Assembly: GCF_036227125.1 (NCBI RefSeq)
Contig: NZ_CP109435.1
Span: forward strand, 7,750,001-7,814,000
Reading direction: 5' to 3'
Origin: Streptomyces sp. NBC_01485
GTDB lineage: Bacteria > Actinomycetota > Actinomycetes > Streptomycetales > Streptomycetaceae
DNA length: 64,000 bases
Shown: positions 9,201-18,100 of the stretch, piece after piece
How positions within the stretch are numbered: the stretch's first letter is position 1
Layout: every line of letters begins with the position of its first letter
The notes under the pieces: generated by a model
The model's input: the letters and a program-made list of their open reading frames with translations, nothing else
The model's database searches: none
Told to the model about the DNA's origin: nothing
Made by a program: the position numbers and the translations under genes

Positions 9201-9593
9201 TCCGTCGGTGTACAGCACATTGTGGAGTGCCTTGATCTTCTCCCACTGTTTGCGGTCGTGGCTCTTCACCGACCACTTCTCCGGATTGGCCCCCGAGCCC
9301 GGCTGCTTCAGCTCGACGTGCCCTATGGTCCTGCCGCCGCAGGCGATGGCGAAGTCGGGCCGGATCCCGAGTTCCTTGATGCGACTCTGACCGTGGACGA
9401 TGAGCTTGAGGCGTTGCCGCGAGGCCATGCCGCGCAGCAGATGCTCCACCGGCGCGGTCAGGGTGTCCTCCTTACTGCTGACCGCCCCTGCGGGACCTTG
9501 CAGCTTGGCCCTGACCTCCTCGCCGAACTGGGCAACGAGGTCCGCTACCGATCCGGTCGTGCCCTTTCCCGCCCTGACGTCCCCTCTTGCCAT
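6216..9593 (-). CDS. Type ISP restriction-modification enzyme (nuclease + N6-adenine methyltransferase)
   Basis: A single-chain enzyme of about 1,125 residues. The N-terminus has a PD-(D/E)XK nuclease signature: D80 in 'IRPDFAIACGGR', E94 and K96 in 'GHVELKQPG'. Methyltransferase motif I is 'VVDPAMGTGTFL' (about 380) and motif IV is 'VIGNPPYLRGA' (about 500), typical of adenine-N6 enzymes. The C-terminal third is a type ISP-like specificity region. No SF2 helicase motifs are evident between nuclease and methylase. The ATG at 9593 has a G-rich Shine-Dalgarno, and an in-frame start at 9647 is also possible. It would modify host DNA and cut unmodified DNA. It lies on the same strand as, and downstream of, the DrmAB genes, and could provide their methylation mark. 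Confidence 0.85.
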   Translation of the reverse strand: MARGDVRAGKGTTGSVADLVAQFGEEVRAKLQGPAGAVSSKEDTLTAPVEHLLRGMASRQRLKLIVHGQSRIKELGIRPDFAIACGGRTIGHVELKQPGSGANPEKWSVKSHDRKQWEKIKALHNVLYTDGYQWAVYRFGVQVGPTGILVGDLDSGSRQLVVADTGFERTLTHFFLPAPIVHDSINELVKRIAGICALLRDEVTERLTREEHGEADAAFSILADNWKDLLFPDARPEEFADQYSQTLTFAMLLARLEHIDLGRLTLPEVAIRLGKRHSLMGKALAVLTDDALDDLRGIIDPLIDVLSAVDPEMFKDETGDTYLHLYEGFLSAYDPELRRRTGTYYTAGEVVRFMVGFTDEVLRDRLGQEDGYGSEDVTVVDPAMGTGTFLINIIDHVAKSLTLKYGSTLKSGLLRELSGRLAGLEKQTGPYAVAELRVHHAFRSHDADITRRPPRLLVADTLDDPAVEHHLGFMYEAIARHRRMANKIKADEKVMVVIGNPPYLRGARQSGVGRWVTEGNPNGQGPILARFHPEDNGRVGYALDNLYVYFWAWSTWKVFDQLTASGAPKAPSGIVALITNSGYLDSEGSAGMRHYLREAADEGWVIGLCPEGAYSDTRTRVFQDVKREICIAVFVRHGAPDASTPARVWRLDVPAGTREEKFNWLEGLGLDGHRDGTSWQLCPTQWTAPFHVLSDSEWSAMPPVDALLPWTSSGNKNNRSWPVSPSRDVLESRWRRLVQAPAEDKAALLKTTRDRRPDKPEPPLPGQQERDSLAAEKETLPVTVPYGRMTFDRQYIIADRRVIDFPRPALWFAHNDQRQIYLSELHTESGRPGPAVSFTALLPDMHHFKGTEGGRVAPLYRHTHQAEPNVTPGLLRLLTKTHGVTVTAEDLFAYIAGTAGHSGYTRRFAANLAERGVRIPITRDPALWAELVEVGRRTVWIHTYGQRFASHHDSSPGSSPRLPPEEQPECVVVIGEDDGLPADISYDASTRTLTVGTGCIRPVAPEVWDYRIGGVQVIRKWFSFRKRKPDVERQTPLNDILPPTWPARWTVDLLDLINALGLLVALEPRQARLLDAVSSGPLISTDDLRGEGILPVPAYATKEPKPPRKSRRAPGPGQESLDFSD

Positions 9594-10054
9594 CGGCCCC
9601 CCAAGGTTGCACCCACGCCGACGATCAGACCCATACATAATGCCCATGACATCTCAAGCAGCAAACACCAGTGGATGTAGGTTGATTGGTGACAAGCCGC
9701 CAAACCCTCGTGCACGTAGGTCGGTTGGAGCGTGAGCCGGGAGTGCGTCCCGGGCGTGCATCAACGTGCGGAGCGCAAACGGTGGACGATACGGCGATCT
9801 TGCTGGCACGCTGGGGCGATCGCGGGGCAGCGTGCGTGCGTCAAACGAAGCCATCATGGCTGCGGGGCTCCGGTATGTCCCCGCTGCTGCTCTCGGAGAT
9901 TGACCACGGCGCCACCCGCGAGCTGGGCCGTGCAGCGGCGCTCAGCGCGGTCGACGACATCCGACATTGGGTGCGACGAGGCCGTGCCGTGCTGTCTGAG
10001 ATCACGGATGATCATCTGAGTGCCACCCAGTCGGTGCGCGCCCGCTATCGCGGC
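9594..10054. other. Intergenic stretch with a possible coding fossil
   Basis: No convincing complete gene. On the plus strand around 9873-10050 the frame 'GMSPLLLSEIDHGATRELGR' ... 'DDIRHWVRRGRAVLSEITDD' has protein-like composition, but it runs antisense into the next gene without a stop and has no recognisable family. It may be the end of a lost gene. The upstream promoter of the type ISP gene should lie near 9594-9700. Confidence 0.3.
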
Positions 10055-11461
10055 TCAGGGGCCGTAGGGGCTCCAGTGCCCGAGGAAGGGTTTCAGGTCG
10101 TCGGCCCGTGGGTTGGGGATGTCGGGCAGTCGGGGCGGTGTGTTCAGTGGGTCGAGGCGCTCCACAGTGGCTGCTGCCCAGCTGATCCATGCTTCGGCTT
10201 CGGTTCTGGTCTGCCCCGGTGGCATGGCCTCGACGCGTGTGCGTACCGCGCTCACGTACTCGGTCAGCCGGGTGGCGTGGCGCCATGCCGCTTCCTGGGC
10301 TTCGAGGTGCCTGACGCGGTACGCCTCCGCGTACCGGATGCGGGCTTGTTCCATGGCGGCTTCCCAGCGGATCCGCTTCTGGCGTGCCGCTTCGGCCTCG
10401 TCCCGGCGTCTGCGTTCGGCGGCTTCGCCGCGCAGCGTGACCTCCTGTGCGATCTCGGCGAGCTGCTCTTCAAGGGGACGGCCTGGGGTGTCGGCCCATT
10501 CGCTCGCTCGGTGTGGCTGGCCGCCGCTGATGATGAAGCGGAGGCGTTCGGACGGCGTGTAGTCGAAGCGGGGGATCCTGACCCAGGAGTACTTCTTGGC
10601 GTCGGCGAGTTCCTTCTCGGTGGCGACGTGTTCGGCCCGGTCCTGCTCCTGGAGAACAAGAAACCCCACGGTCTGGCCCTGAACGGTGATGGTGAAGTGA
10701 GGATGTGCCCTGCGGCGGCGATGAGACGGGGGTGCGAAGCCGGTTTGACCGGCCGAGCAGGTGCGTCCTGCGGCCTCGGCGGCGGTGATCAGTGCCTGGA
10801 TGAGTCGGAGAGCGCGTCCTTGGACGGGCCTGGTCAGGCCGAGCGGCTGGCGTTCGTTCTGTATGGCCCGGACCACGGTGTGCGGGCGGGTGAGCCGGGC
10901 GGGCACGGGGACGGGTTCGAGGTCGGCAAGGCGCCAGGCGGGGATGTCGACGAGCTTGATCTCGTACCCGCCACGGCGCCAACGCCCGTACAGCTCCTTC
11001 GTCTCCGGAATCCTTCCGGATCTGCGTGCCGCGGCGACGCGGGACGGCCACTTCTCCAGGTCCGGACCGCTGCCGAGCTTGACGATCTGGCCGCCTGCCT
11101 CCGCGAGCTCTTGCAGCAGTTGCTCCGTGAATGTCATGTGACGCTCTGGAGGAGGGCTTGGCTTTCGCGCGGAGGCTGGAGTTTCCTGCGCTCGGGGGGA
11201 CGGCGGTTGTGGAGCAGCGGCCTGGGTCTTCCGCGGGCGCGATCCACGGGGAGGGTATGTGCCGTGCGCCAGGTAGTGTCGGCCGGCGCTTGTCAGGGCG
11301 ACGTTCCACTGCCCACCCTTCCGGGAGACCAGGACCAGGCCGCGGTTATGCAGTGCCTGACAGGTGGTCTTGTAGGAGCTGGTCTCCCAAACGCCGGCAG
11401 GGCACCCGTCTTCCACCCACTTCAGCACCGACAGTTGCCGCTCATTGACCTGCCGTTCCAA
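10055..11461 (-). CDS. Winged-helix / coiled-coil hypothetical protein
   Basis: A 468-residue protein that starts at TTG 11461 with GAAGG about seven bases upstream. Residues 1-70 look like a winged helix ('NERQLSVLKWVEDGCP', 'YKTTCQALHNRGLVLVS', 'TSAGRHYLAHGTYP'). A Pro/Ser-rich linker and an alpha/beta middle follow, then a long charged helical segment ('EEQLAEIAQEVTLRGEAAER') that is probably a coiled coil. Similar proteins are widespread in Streptomyces and often mis-annotated as PE-PGRS. I know of no established function. It lies between the UvrD-like gene and the type ISP gene on the same strand but about 0.7 kb from the former, so operon membership is uncertain. Confidence 0.72.
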   Translation of the reverse strand: MERQVNERQLSVLKWVEDGCPAGVWETSSYKTTCQALHNRGLVLVSRKGGQWNVALTSAGRHYLAHGTYPPRGSRPRKTQAAAPQPPSPRAQETPASARKPSPPPERHMTFTEQLLQELAEAGGQIVKLGSGPDLEKWPSRVAAARRSGRIPETKELYGRWRRGGYEIKLVDIPAWRLADLEPVPVPARLTRPHTVVRAIQNERQPLGLTRPVQGRALRLIQALITAAEAAGRTCSAGQTGFAPPSHRRRRAHPHFTITVQGQTVGFLVLQEQDRAEHVATEKELADAKKYSWVRIPRFDYTPSERLRFIISGGQPHRASEWADTPGRPLEEQLAEIAQEVTLRGEAAERRRRDEAEAARQKRIRWEAAMEQARIRYAEAYRVRHLEAQEAAWRHATRLTEYVSAVRTRVEAMPPGQTRTEAEAWISWAAATVERLDPLNTPPRLPDIPNPRADDLKPFLGHWSPYGP

Positions 11462-12146
11462 TGGCCCGCCTTCGACTCGAGGTTGAGGTACGACGGTGGC
11501 ACGGTGTCAGTTCCGTTTGTTAGCGGCGGGTGGTTCGAAAGCATTTCGCTCGAACGAGCGGGGCTGACGTGGACCGTGTCTACGCGGCGATGGCGCGTAT
11601 CGCCGACCGGTGCGCGGCCGGGTCTTCGACGAAGGGAGCGATGAGCTGCCACTGTGCGGGCGAACTGGGTGTCCGTGCGGCGGCGATCTACGCCGTCGCC
11701 GTCAGCTAGTTCTCCGCGCGCTGCTGGCGAGTCAGCCCGGTGGCTTCGGTCGGGGCATTCAGCCACTGAGCTTCGTGCGCAAGCGTTCGTTCTCCTTCTC
11801 GAGGGTCATAACGCGTCGTTCGAGGTCGGCTCGTGTCGGCCTCTTCGGGGGCGGCGGAGGTGTGGATTCCGTTGGTTCCGGTGGTTCGCCACGCATCATG
11901 GGGTGGAGGTCGAGTTCCGGCCGGGCATCACGCTCCTCGTTGGCGAGGTGGACCGGCTGTCGGCACGGACCCGGCAGGAGGCAGTGCCGCGTCCGATGTG
12001 CGGGACACCGACCCGCGCGGGAGCGTGGCTACCACGGTGCACGGTGGCAGACGTGCCGGTGGACGGGCGACGGGTTGTGGTGTCGGCGCAGGTCATTGGG
12101 AAGTTCAAGATTCCCTGGAGACGGTCCGGATTCGCGGTGTCAGCTT
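11462..12146. other. Degenerate intergenic region inside the DISARM-like locus
   Basis: This 685-bp gap separates the UvrD-like gene from the 468-residue gene. Besides the minus-strand remnant above, the plus strand at about 11530-11709 holds a short protein-like frame ('DVDRVYAAMARIADRCAAGS' ... 'GVRAAAIYAVAVS' and stop) without a family. The gap looks like the scar of deleted genes, which is notable because canonical DISARM genes are missing here. Confidence 0.4.
11759..11899 (-). CDS. Short coiled-coil ORF or gene remnant
   Basis: The frame ends 'RADLERRVMTLEKENERLRT' then KLSG and stop, a leucine-zipper-like tail of the kind found at the end of transposon accessory proteins. ATG 11899 gives 46 residues. 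The open frame extends upstream to about 12030 ('RQPVHLANEERDARPELDLH') before a stop, so this may be the 3' fragment of a longer lost gene. No family is recognised. Confidence 0.35.
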   Translation of the reverse strand: MMRGEPPEPTESTPPPPPKRPTRADLERRVMTLEKENERLRTKLSG

Positions 12147-13244
12147 TTACATCATGGAGCGTCGCAGTGTACGCGCAGGGACATCTGCCAGGATCGGGGG
12201 CTCTCGGTCCCCGGAATAGCAGAAGTACAATTCCTGCCTGGCTCGGGTCGTCATGACGTAGTAGCGCATCCTTAATTCGGCTGCTGTCGGATCACCGCTG
12301 TCGATATGGGTGTCCGGTATAATCACCGTGTCGAATTCCAGGCCCTTCACGCTGGCACGGTTGATGATGCTGATGCCCGCTTTTCTGGGGGTCAGTGTCC
12401 GGTAGCGGCCTTCGGGTGCGTTGCCGATGTACATCTGCGCTTGCTGGCCGTGCGGGGGACGGCTGATCTCGGCGAAGAGTTCTGTTTGCGCGCGGGTGCG
12501 CCGCAGGATCACACCAATGCTGCACCGGGGGTTGGCTGTCGCGTAGGCGGACAGCCAACTTGCGAGCCGCTGGCTTCCGCCTGTGTGTCGTAGAAGTTGC
12601 GGCACGGGGCCGTCGCGGTCCGGCAGCAGCGGTGGATCACCGTCGACGTGGAAGTGCTCGGCTAGTACGGCGACTGGCTGGCTGTTGCGCTGATTCACGG
12701 TGATCTCGTGGCGGGTGGTGCTTCCCATCCCTTTTTCGATCTCCGCCAGTGTGGACTGGGTGTCCGTGATGCGCTGCTGCTCGTCCGCGAATACCGTCAT
12801 GCGAATCCCGAGCACGCGGCAGAGCTGGTAGAACTGCTGCGGCAGGTCCTGCCCTTCGTCGACCACCAGTTGTTCCAGTTGGCCCAGTCCGACGCTCATG
12901 GCTGCGCTCATCAGTTCTGACCAGTCGAAGAGGCCGTCCTCTGTCTGACCAGGCGCCGTGCCGGTCGCCCGTTGGTACCAATTGATCACCCAGCGGTGGA
13001 ATGTCAGTACTGGGACCGATGAACCCACCGCCACCGCGTCCGCCGCAAGCTGCTGGCGTAGCAGGTTGGATCTCGCCACCAGCACGGTGGAATGTCCCAT
13101 AAGGTCCAGCAGTGCTGCCCGGTGCATGGCCAGCACGCTCTTCCCGGTGCCGGGTTGGCCGCTTACCAGGTGGTTGCTATCTGGTGCTAGAGATTCGAGC
13201 AGATCCTGCTGCGCGGGGGCCAGGTCGAGGAACGTGAGCGTCAC
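12147..13244 (-). CDS. Compact UvrD-like SF1 ATPase/helicase coupled to DrmB
   Basis: 365 residues. Motif I 'SGQPGTGKSVLAM' (about 28-40), motif II 'LVVDEGQDLPQQF', motif III-like 'VFADEQQRI', and UvrD C-terminal motifs 'ASVKGLEFDTVIIP' and 'YYVMTTRARQEL'. It is far shorter than UvrD/PcrA (about 700), so most accessory subdomains are absent and it may be a regulatory or translocating ATPase. I chose GTG 13244 because it overlaps the DrmB stop (GTGA, 13241-13244), implying translational coupling. Longer frames upstream are drmB shadow. It occupies the operon position where DISARM operons carry other accessory genes. Confidence 0.82.
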   Translation of the reverse strand: MTLTFLDLAPAQQDLLESLAPDSNHLVSGQPGTGKSVLAMHRAALLDLMGHSTVLVARSNLLRQQLAADAVAVGSSVPVLTFHRWVINWYQRATGTAPGQTEDGLFDWSELMSAAMSVGLGQLEQLVVDEGQDLPQQFYQLCRVLGIRMTVFADEQQRITDTQSTLAEIEKGMGSTTRHEITVNQRNSQPVAVLAEHFHVDGDPPLLPDRDGPVPQLLRHTGGSQRLASWLSAYATANPRCSIGVILRRTRAQTELFAEISRPPHGQQAQMYIGNAPEGRYRTLTPRKAGISIINRASVKGLEFDTVIIPDTHIDSGDPTAAELRMRYYVMTTRARQELYFCYSGDREPPILADVPARTLRRSMM

Positions 13245-15166
13245 CTGAATCCGCCCTTGCTGATGCGGTATTCGCCCGAGGCGTTCACGGCTTCCTCTTG
13301 GGCGGCTGTGACGACGGGTTCGAAGAAGCCTGGGACACCAGCTCCGCCGACCACGAGCATCCGGTCGAGGAGCGCGTTGCCGGTCTCGCAGCTGGTCTCG
13401 GGCAGCAGAGCACAGGCGTGGCAGGCGGCGCGGTTGAGGTTGGCGTACCCCTGGCCGGTGTGTTCGGCGCACAGAGGGTCGGCTGAGCACCAGGCGGCCT
13501 GTTCGAGCAGGCGCACCAGGGTTTCGGCAAGGAAGCCGGGTTCGCCCTGGCGGACGAGTCCTCCCATGGTGCCGTCGGTGTCTCCGGAAGCGGTGTAGAT
13601 CAGTATCCCGCACTGGGCCTGGTCGGCGTCCTCACTGTGGCGCGGGCGGGCGTACACGCGTTCGCGCAGCGATGCGGTGCTGTATCCAGATTCGTAGGCG
13701 AGTTGGCGGATCAGCAGATGCGCGACGGTGTGCAGCAGGGGATAGCGAGGGAGCAGGGCGGGACCGGTGATGGAGGCCAGGCGGTCTTTCTGGAAGGAAC
13801 TTTCCAGGTCGCTGGCAAGGCCGGCGACCCGGTCGCGCACCTGCTTCTTCTGCTCCCATGGGGCGAGCAGTTCCTCGTCGAGGGTGAGGAAGATTCCTTC
13901 TCCGAATACTTCGATGGCCGGCAGCCAGCGGGCACGCCGGGAGGTGTCGACGGGGACGAATTTCTGCTCGGGTGAGACGCGGGTGAAGCCTTGCAGGGCG
14001 CGTACTTCACGTAGCCGGTCGGCGACGACGACGGTGGGGATGCGCGCCGCGAGCTGGGCCCAGGGCGCTCCGGCGGTCGGCTCAATTCCGAGTCCCACTG
14101 GTCGGATGACGAATTCCCGGGAGTGTTCGGGGACAGGGGCGGTGAAGGCTGCCCATTCCTCCCAGCTGAGGTCGGGGTAGACCGGTGCGTCGCCGATCGG
14201 GCTGACCGGCCCGGTGCCTGCTGGATTGGGCGCGGGGTCGCCGAGGCGGCGGCCGGTTTCTTCCTCCAGCAGTGCCTGCATGAGCGCTTCGTCGGCTCCG
14301 GCTGCCTCTGCGATCATGTCGCGCAGGGCAGGTGCGCTCGGGCTGTCCAACTGCTGGCACAGAGTCGGCCAGAATTCGTGGTTGCGGACCCGGTCGGCTT
14401 CCTCGCTTTCCAGCAGGATGGGGGCCTGGGGAGCGGGAATGTCGAGAGCCGAGTGCATCACGGGGTAGTACACATTGCCGGCGGTGCGCTGGACGATCTG
14501 GACTTGTTCACGGCAGTCAACGCGCTCGTTGAACCGCTGCCAGGGATTGCGCCCTCCGCAGCGCAGGCCCTTGGTGCCGAGGATGTCGAGCAGGTCCCGG
14601 GAAGCGCCCTCGCACTCCTTGTTGCGACAGCTGATCGACAGGGCTTCGAGACCGGTCGTGCTCTCTTCCACGTGGAAGGTGAGCTTTTCCCGGTCCGGAC
14701 AGCGGTCGCGCTCGTCCTGGGTGCGTTCGGAGTGGGCCCAGTACCACCAATCGACATCGCCGAGGTGTCCGTCCGGACAGATCGAGACGAAGCGCATCGG
14801 GGCGAGTCTGCGCTGCGGTGAGCAGAAGGGGCAGACGGGAGGGTGTCCGAAGCGTTCGTTGGCGATGCGCCATCGGGTCATGCGCCGGCAGGATCCGCAG
14901 AACAGCCAGCCGGGGAAGCGGACGTACCGGGGTCCATGCGCATTAGGGACGTCGTAGTCGGCTACCGGGGCCGGCGGAGCGGACCACAGCCCGGTCGCAC
15001 GGAGCTTGCCTTCCAACCGCGGCGAAGAGATCCGCTGCCGGTGTTTGGGGCCGGGCCAGTCCGCGATTCCGGCTGCGACGAATGATTCCCCTTGGAGGTC
15101 GAGGATGGCTCCGACGCCGAAGGGCAGTACGGTCTGCGACTGACGGACCCGCAGTTTGCGGTTCAT
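13241..15166 (-). CDS. drmB: DrmB-like DUF1998 protein (DISARM core subunit)
   Basis: 641 residues. An N-terminal zinc ribbon has Cys90, Cys93, Cys112 and Cys115 ('FCGSCRR' ... 'VCPFCSP'), followed by 'ICPDGHLGDVDWW'. The C-terminal DUF1998 region contains 'LLHTVAHLLIRQLAYESGYS', 'CGILIYTASGDTDGTMGG' and the Cys cluster 'WCSADPLC', 'RAACHACALLPETSCE'. In DISARM, DrmB forms a complex with the DrmA helicase that acts on incoming phage DNA. The ATG at 15166 overlaps the drmA stop (ATGA, 15163-15166). The fit of motifs, length and drmA-drmB order is good. The gene name is given by family and synteny. Confidence 0.88.
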   Translation of the reverse strand: MNRKLRVRQSQTVLPFGVGAILDLQGESFVAAGIADWPGPKHRQRISSPRLEGKLRATGLWSAPPAPVADYDVPNAHGPRYVRFPGWLFCGSCRRMTRWRIANERFGHPPVCPFCSPQRRLAPMRFVSICPDGHLGDVDWWYWAHSERTQDERDRCPDREKLTFHVEESTTGLEALSISCRNKECEGASRDLLDILGTKGLRCGGRNPWQRFNERVDCREQVQIVQRTAGNVYYPVMHSALDIPAPQAPILLESEEADRVRNHEFWPTLCQQLDSPSAPALRDMIAEAAGADEALMQALLEEETGRRLGDPAPNPAGTGPVSPIGDAPVYPDLSWEEWAAFTAPVPEHSREFVIRPVGLGIEPTAGAPWAQLAARIPTVVVADRLREVRALQGFTRVSPEQKFVPVDTSRRARWLPAIEVFGEGIFLTLDEELLAPWEQKKQVRDRVAGLASDLESSFQKDRLASITGPALLPRYPLLHTVAHLLIRQLAYESGYSTASLRERVYARPRHSEDADQAQCGILIYTASGDTDGTMGGLVRQGEPGFLAETLVRLLEQAAWCSADPLCAEHTGQGYANLNRAACHACALLPETSCETGNALLDRMLVVGGAGVPGFFEPVVTAAQEEAVNASGEYRISKGGFR

Positions 15167-18100
15167 TCTCCGGCTCCCTTCACGATCACCTGGCACTCCT
15201 GGTCGACGCTGCGCATGGAATGCGGTGTTGCCCACAGCCCGTCAGCGCGGCCGAAGTTGCCCAGGAGGTTTGTCTGCCCCTTGCCTGCGTTGCGGTAGTA
15301 GTAGTTCTTGCCGGTGTCTTTGGCGTGCTGGGCATGCTCGCGCCATTGCCTGCGCAGGGCGGAGAGATCGCGTTCGGCGGCGTCTGCCGAGGCGGGGTCG
15401 CAGCGTGCCACCCAGTCGGCGATCTTGGCGGCGGCATCGGCCAGCTCGGTCGGGTGGTCCAAGATCGCCCCCGCCTGGTTTTCGGCAGCGAGGCCGATCC
15501 CATGGCGGACGAGGACCACCAGGGCCGCGTGCAGGGCGCGGCGGCGTGAGGGGATCGACCAAGGGGTGACGCTGGTGGGCTCCACATGCTGGTAGAGGGC
15601 CTGGTGGTAGGTGTCGAAGGTTTCGTAGTGGGAGCGGTCTCGGGGGCGGGTGGAGTTCAGGAAGGTCACCACCAGCCCGGGAATCTTGTGCCGGCCGACC
15701 CTGCTGGTGGCCTGGATGTACTCGGCGGTGGCCTTGGGCTGGCCGAGCATCAGCATGAGGGCCAGGCGTTTCACATCGACCCCGACGGAGAGCATGTTGG
15801 TGCAGACGAGGAAGGACACGCTCCGCTCGTGGTCCCAGGGGCGCTCCAGGTCGTCGAGCAGCTTGGGTTGTTCTGAACGGGCGAGGTTGCTGGTGAGTTC
15901 CTGTACCTCGCGCTCGGTGAGTTCCCGGTGGCGTCCCGGTTCTCCCATGCCGGCGAGTTGGGCAGGGATATCGTCGCCGGCGGCGGTCTTGGTCCGGCCC
16001 AGTTCGCGCAGGCTGTGATGGTAGGCGACCAGCGTCCAGTAGTCGTCCCTGTGTTCTTGCGGCAGTTCGAGAGGCCCTTGCAGCAGGGCTGCCGCCGTGG
16101 CCACGGTGGCGCGGCCGGCGGTGTGGCCCTGTGCCATGACGCCCACGTAGCGACGGCCAGGACTGTCGGTGTCCGGCTCCGCGAAGTACGAGAAGCGGGC
16201 GTCAAGTCCCGCAGGAGGGAACAGCTGAACGTCGCGGCCATAGGTCTGGCGCACTTGTTCGCCCGCGCGGCGGATCGTGGCGGTGGACGCGATGACCTTC
16301 GGTGCGGGGCCTTCTCCCCATGCGCACAGCTGGAGCACCGCGGCCTCGTACAGGCCCACCGTGGTACCCAGCGGGCCGGTCAGCAGGTGCAGCTCGTCCT
16401 GGATCACCAGGGACGGGCGGCGGTGCCCCTGGCCCCCGAACAGGCTCTTGGCCTGGGGGACCCAGGCCAGACGGGCGAATTTGTCGACCGTGCCGAGCAG
16501 GAACGTCGGGGGGCGGTCGTAGATGTGTTCGTCGACGACCGCCACCGGAAGCACATCGTGGAACCGGCAGTCATCGCGGGGGCAGAAGAACTTGAAGGAG
16601 TCCTCTTTGGCCTGTACGCCGTAGTCCTCGATTTGGGGGGACTTTGAGGCCGGCAGCAGCCGCGTGCCGCACCAGGAGCAGCGGTCGAGGATAAATACGT
16701 CCTCGGGGCGCTGGGCGGCGCGTTGGTCTTCGAACGCCCGCCGGGCTTCTTCGTAGGTGTTAGGGGATGTGGCCATGCCCACCCACAGGCCGATGGAGAA
16801 GGGCTCCCGGCCTAGCAGGGGCTCCGGTGCCTTGGACGCTTCTTCCGGGGTAAGCCCAGCGGGGTCCCGCAGGTACTCCAGGGCGCACACAGTGGTCGCC
16901 GCGCGTTGGAACTGCTGGGTGGTCAGCAGGCTCAGCGTGTAGCGGCTGATCACGGCGGTCCCGCCGCCTGCACTGCCGTACCGCAGTCGACGCAGCAGCA
17001 TCTCGAAGCTGGCGAGCAGCAGGTACGCCTCAGTCTTGCCACCACCAGTGGGGAACCAGATCAGGTCCACCACCTCACGGTCGGGGTGCGCCTCGTCGAT
17101 CAGCCCCTGGGCTGCGAGCAGGAAGAACCCCAGCTGGAAGGGATACCAGGCTGCGTCCGCAGCAGGTTCCGGGTCCTTCGGGACAGCGTCGGTACGGCGG
17201 CGGCGCTCGCCGGCGAGGTCCTTCTTCACATGCCGCATCTGCAAGGCCATGGCCCGATTGGCCAGCCGGAACGCTTGCAGCTCCGTGCTCTTGTCGTCCC
17301 GGCAGAGCGCGTCAATGCCTGCTTCCATGCGTTCCACGGCGATGCGGATACGCTCCAGGATCCGATGGGCAGCCGCCCGGCCCACAGGAGGGATATCGAT
17401 TTCGCATTGCTGTTCGTACCAATCTCGGTAGCTACGGGTGAAATCACGTAGCTCCGCGCGCAGTTCTTCGGCGGATACGCCAGGGTCGCCGAGGCGCGCG
17501 AGTGTGAGGACCGGGGAGCCGGAGGCGCCTGCGGCCTGTACGCCTGGTACTTCCGCCTCCGGCATGACCTGGGTACGCACCTTGGCGATTGTCCCGTTCG
17601 CCCGTTCCTCCTCCACGGCACAGCCGTGACCCACCGCATGGGTCACCACGTGGCGGTACTGCAGTCGCAGTTCCTGCTCCTCAAGGTCCCGGCTGGTGAG
17701 TCGGACGCTGGGGTAAGGAAGGAACGCGCCGCCGACGGGCTCGACCTCCAGCGACACCTGGAAGAGCATGTCGTCCCACTGCGGCTGGGGGCGCTTCCCG
17801 GGGACCGGCTCAGGCGCGAAGGCGCTGTTCACCAGCGCGACAGTGAGAAGGTTGCCGTCGTTGAAGGGCCGCCAGCGCAGCCGGACCTCTGCCCGGCCGT
17901 CGAACACCTTGACCTCGGTCTGCCCGATCTTGACGGGCACCGGTACCGCTGGCAAGGACTCCCGCCGCCAGTGCCGAGGCCCCTGACCCCGGACCGTGAT
18001 GTACCGGGCGGCTCGGCAGTAAAGGATCAGTTCCTCGGCGTTGGTGAAGACCGACAGCCCCAGGGAGGATGGCAGCCAGGCGTTGGACTCGGGCACCGGG

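Noticed and set aside
9686..11644. Long plus-strand frame of 652 codons
   Set aside because: It is antisense to the 468-residue gene, has low-complexity shadow composition and no domain. Only a short stretch near 9873-10050 might be a fossil.
12147..13613. 488-codon version of the UvrD-like gene
   Set aside because: The first ~120 codons are a shadow of drmB. GTG 13244 overlaps the drmB stop and precedes a normal N-terminus.
14123..14821. Plus-strand frame opposite drmB
   Set aside because: No domain, and it lies wholly inside a well-supported gene on the opposite strand.
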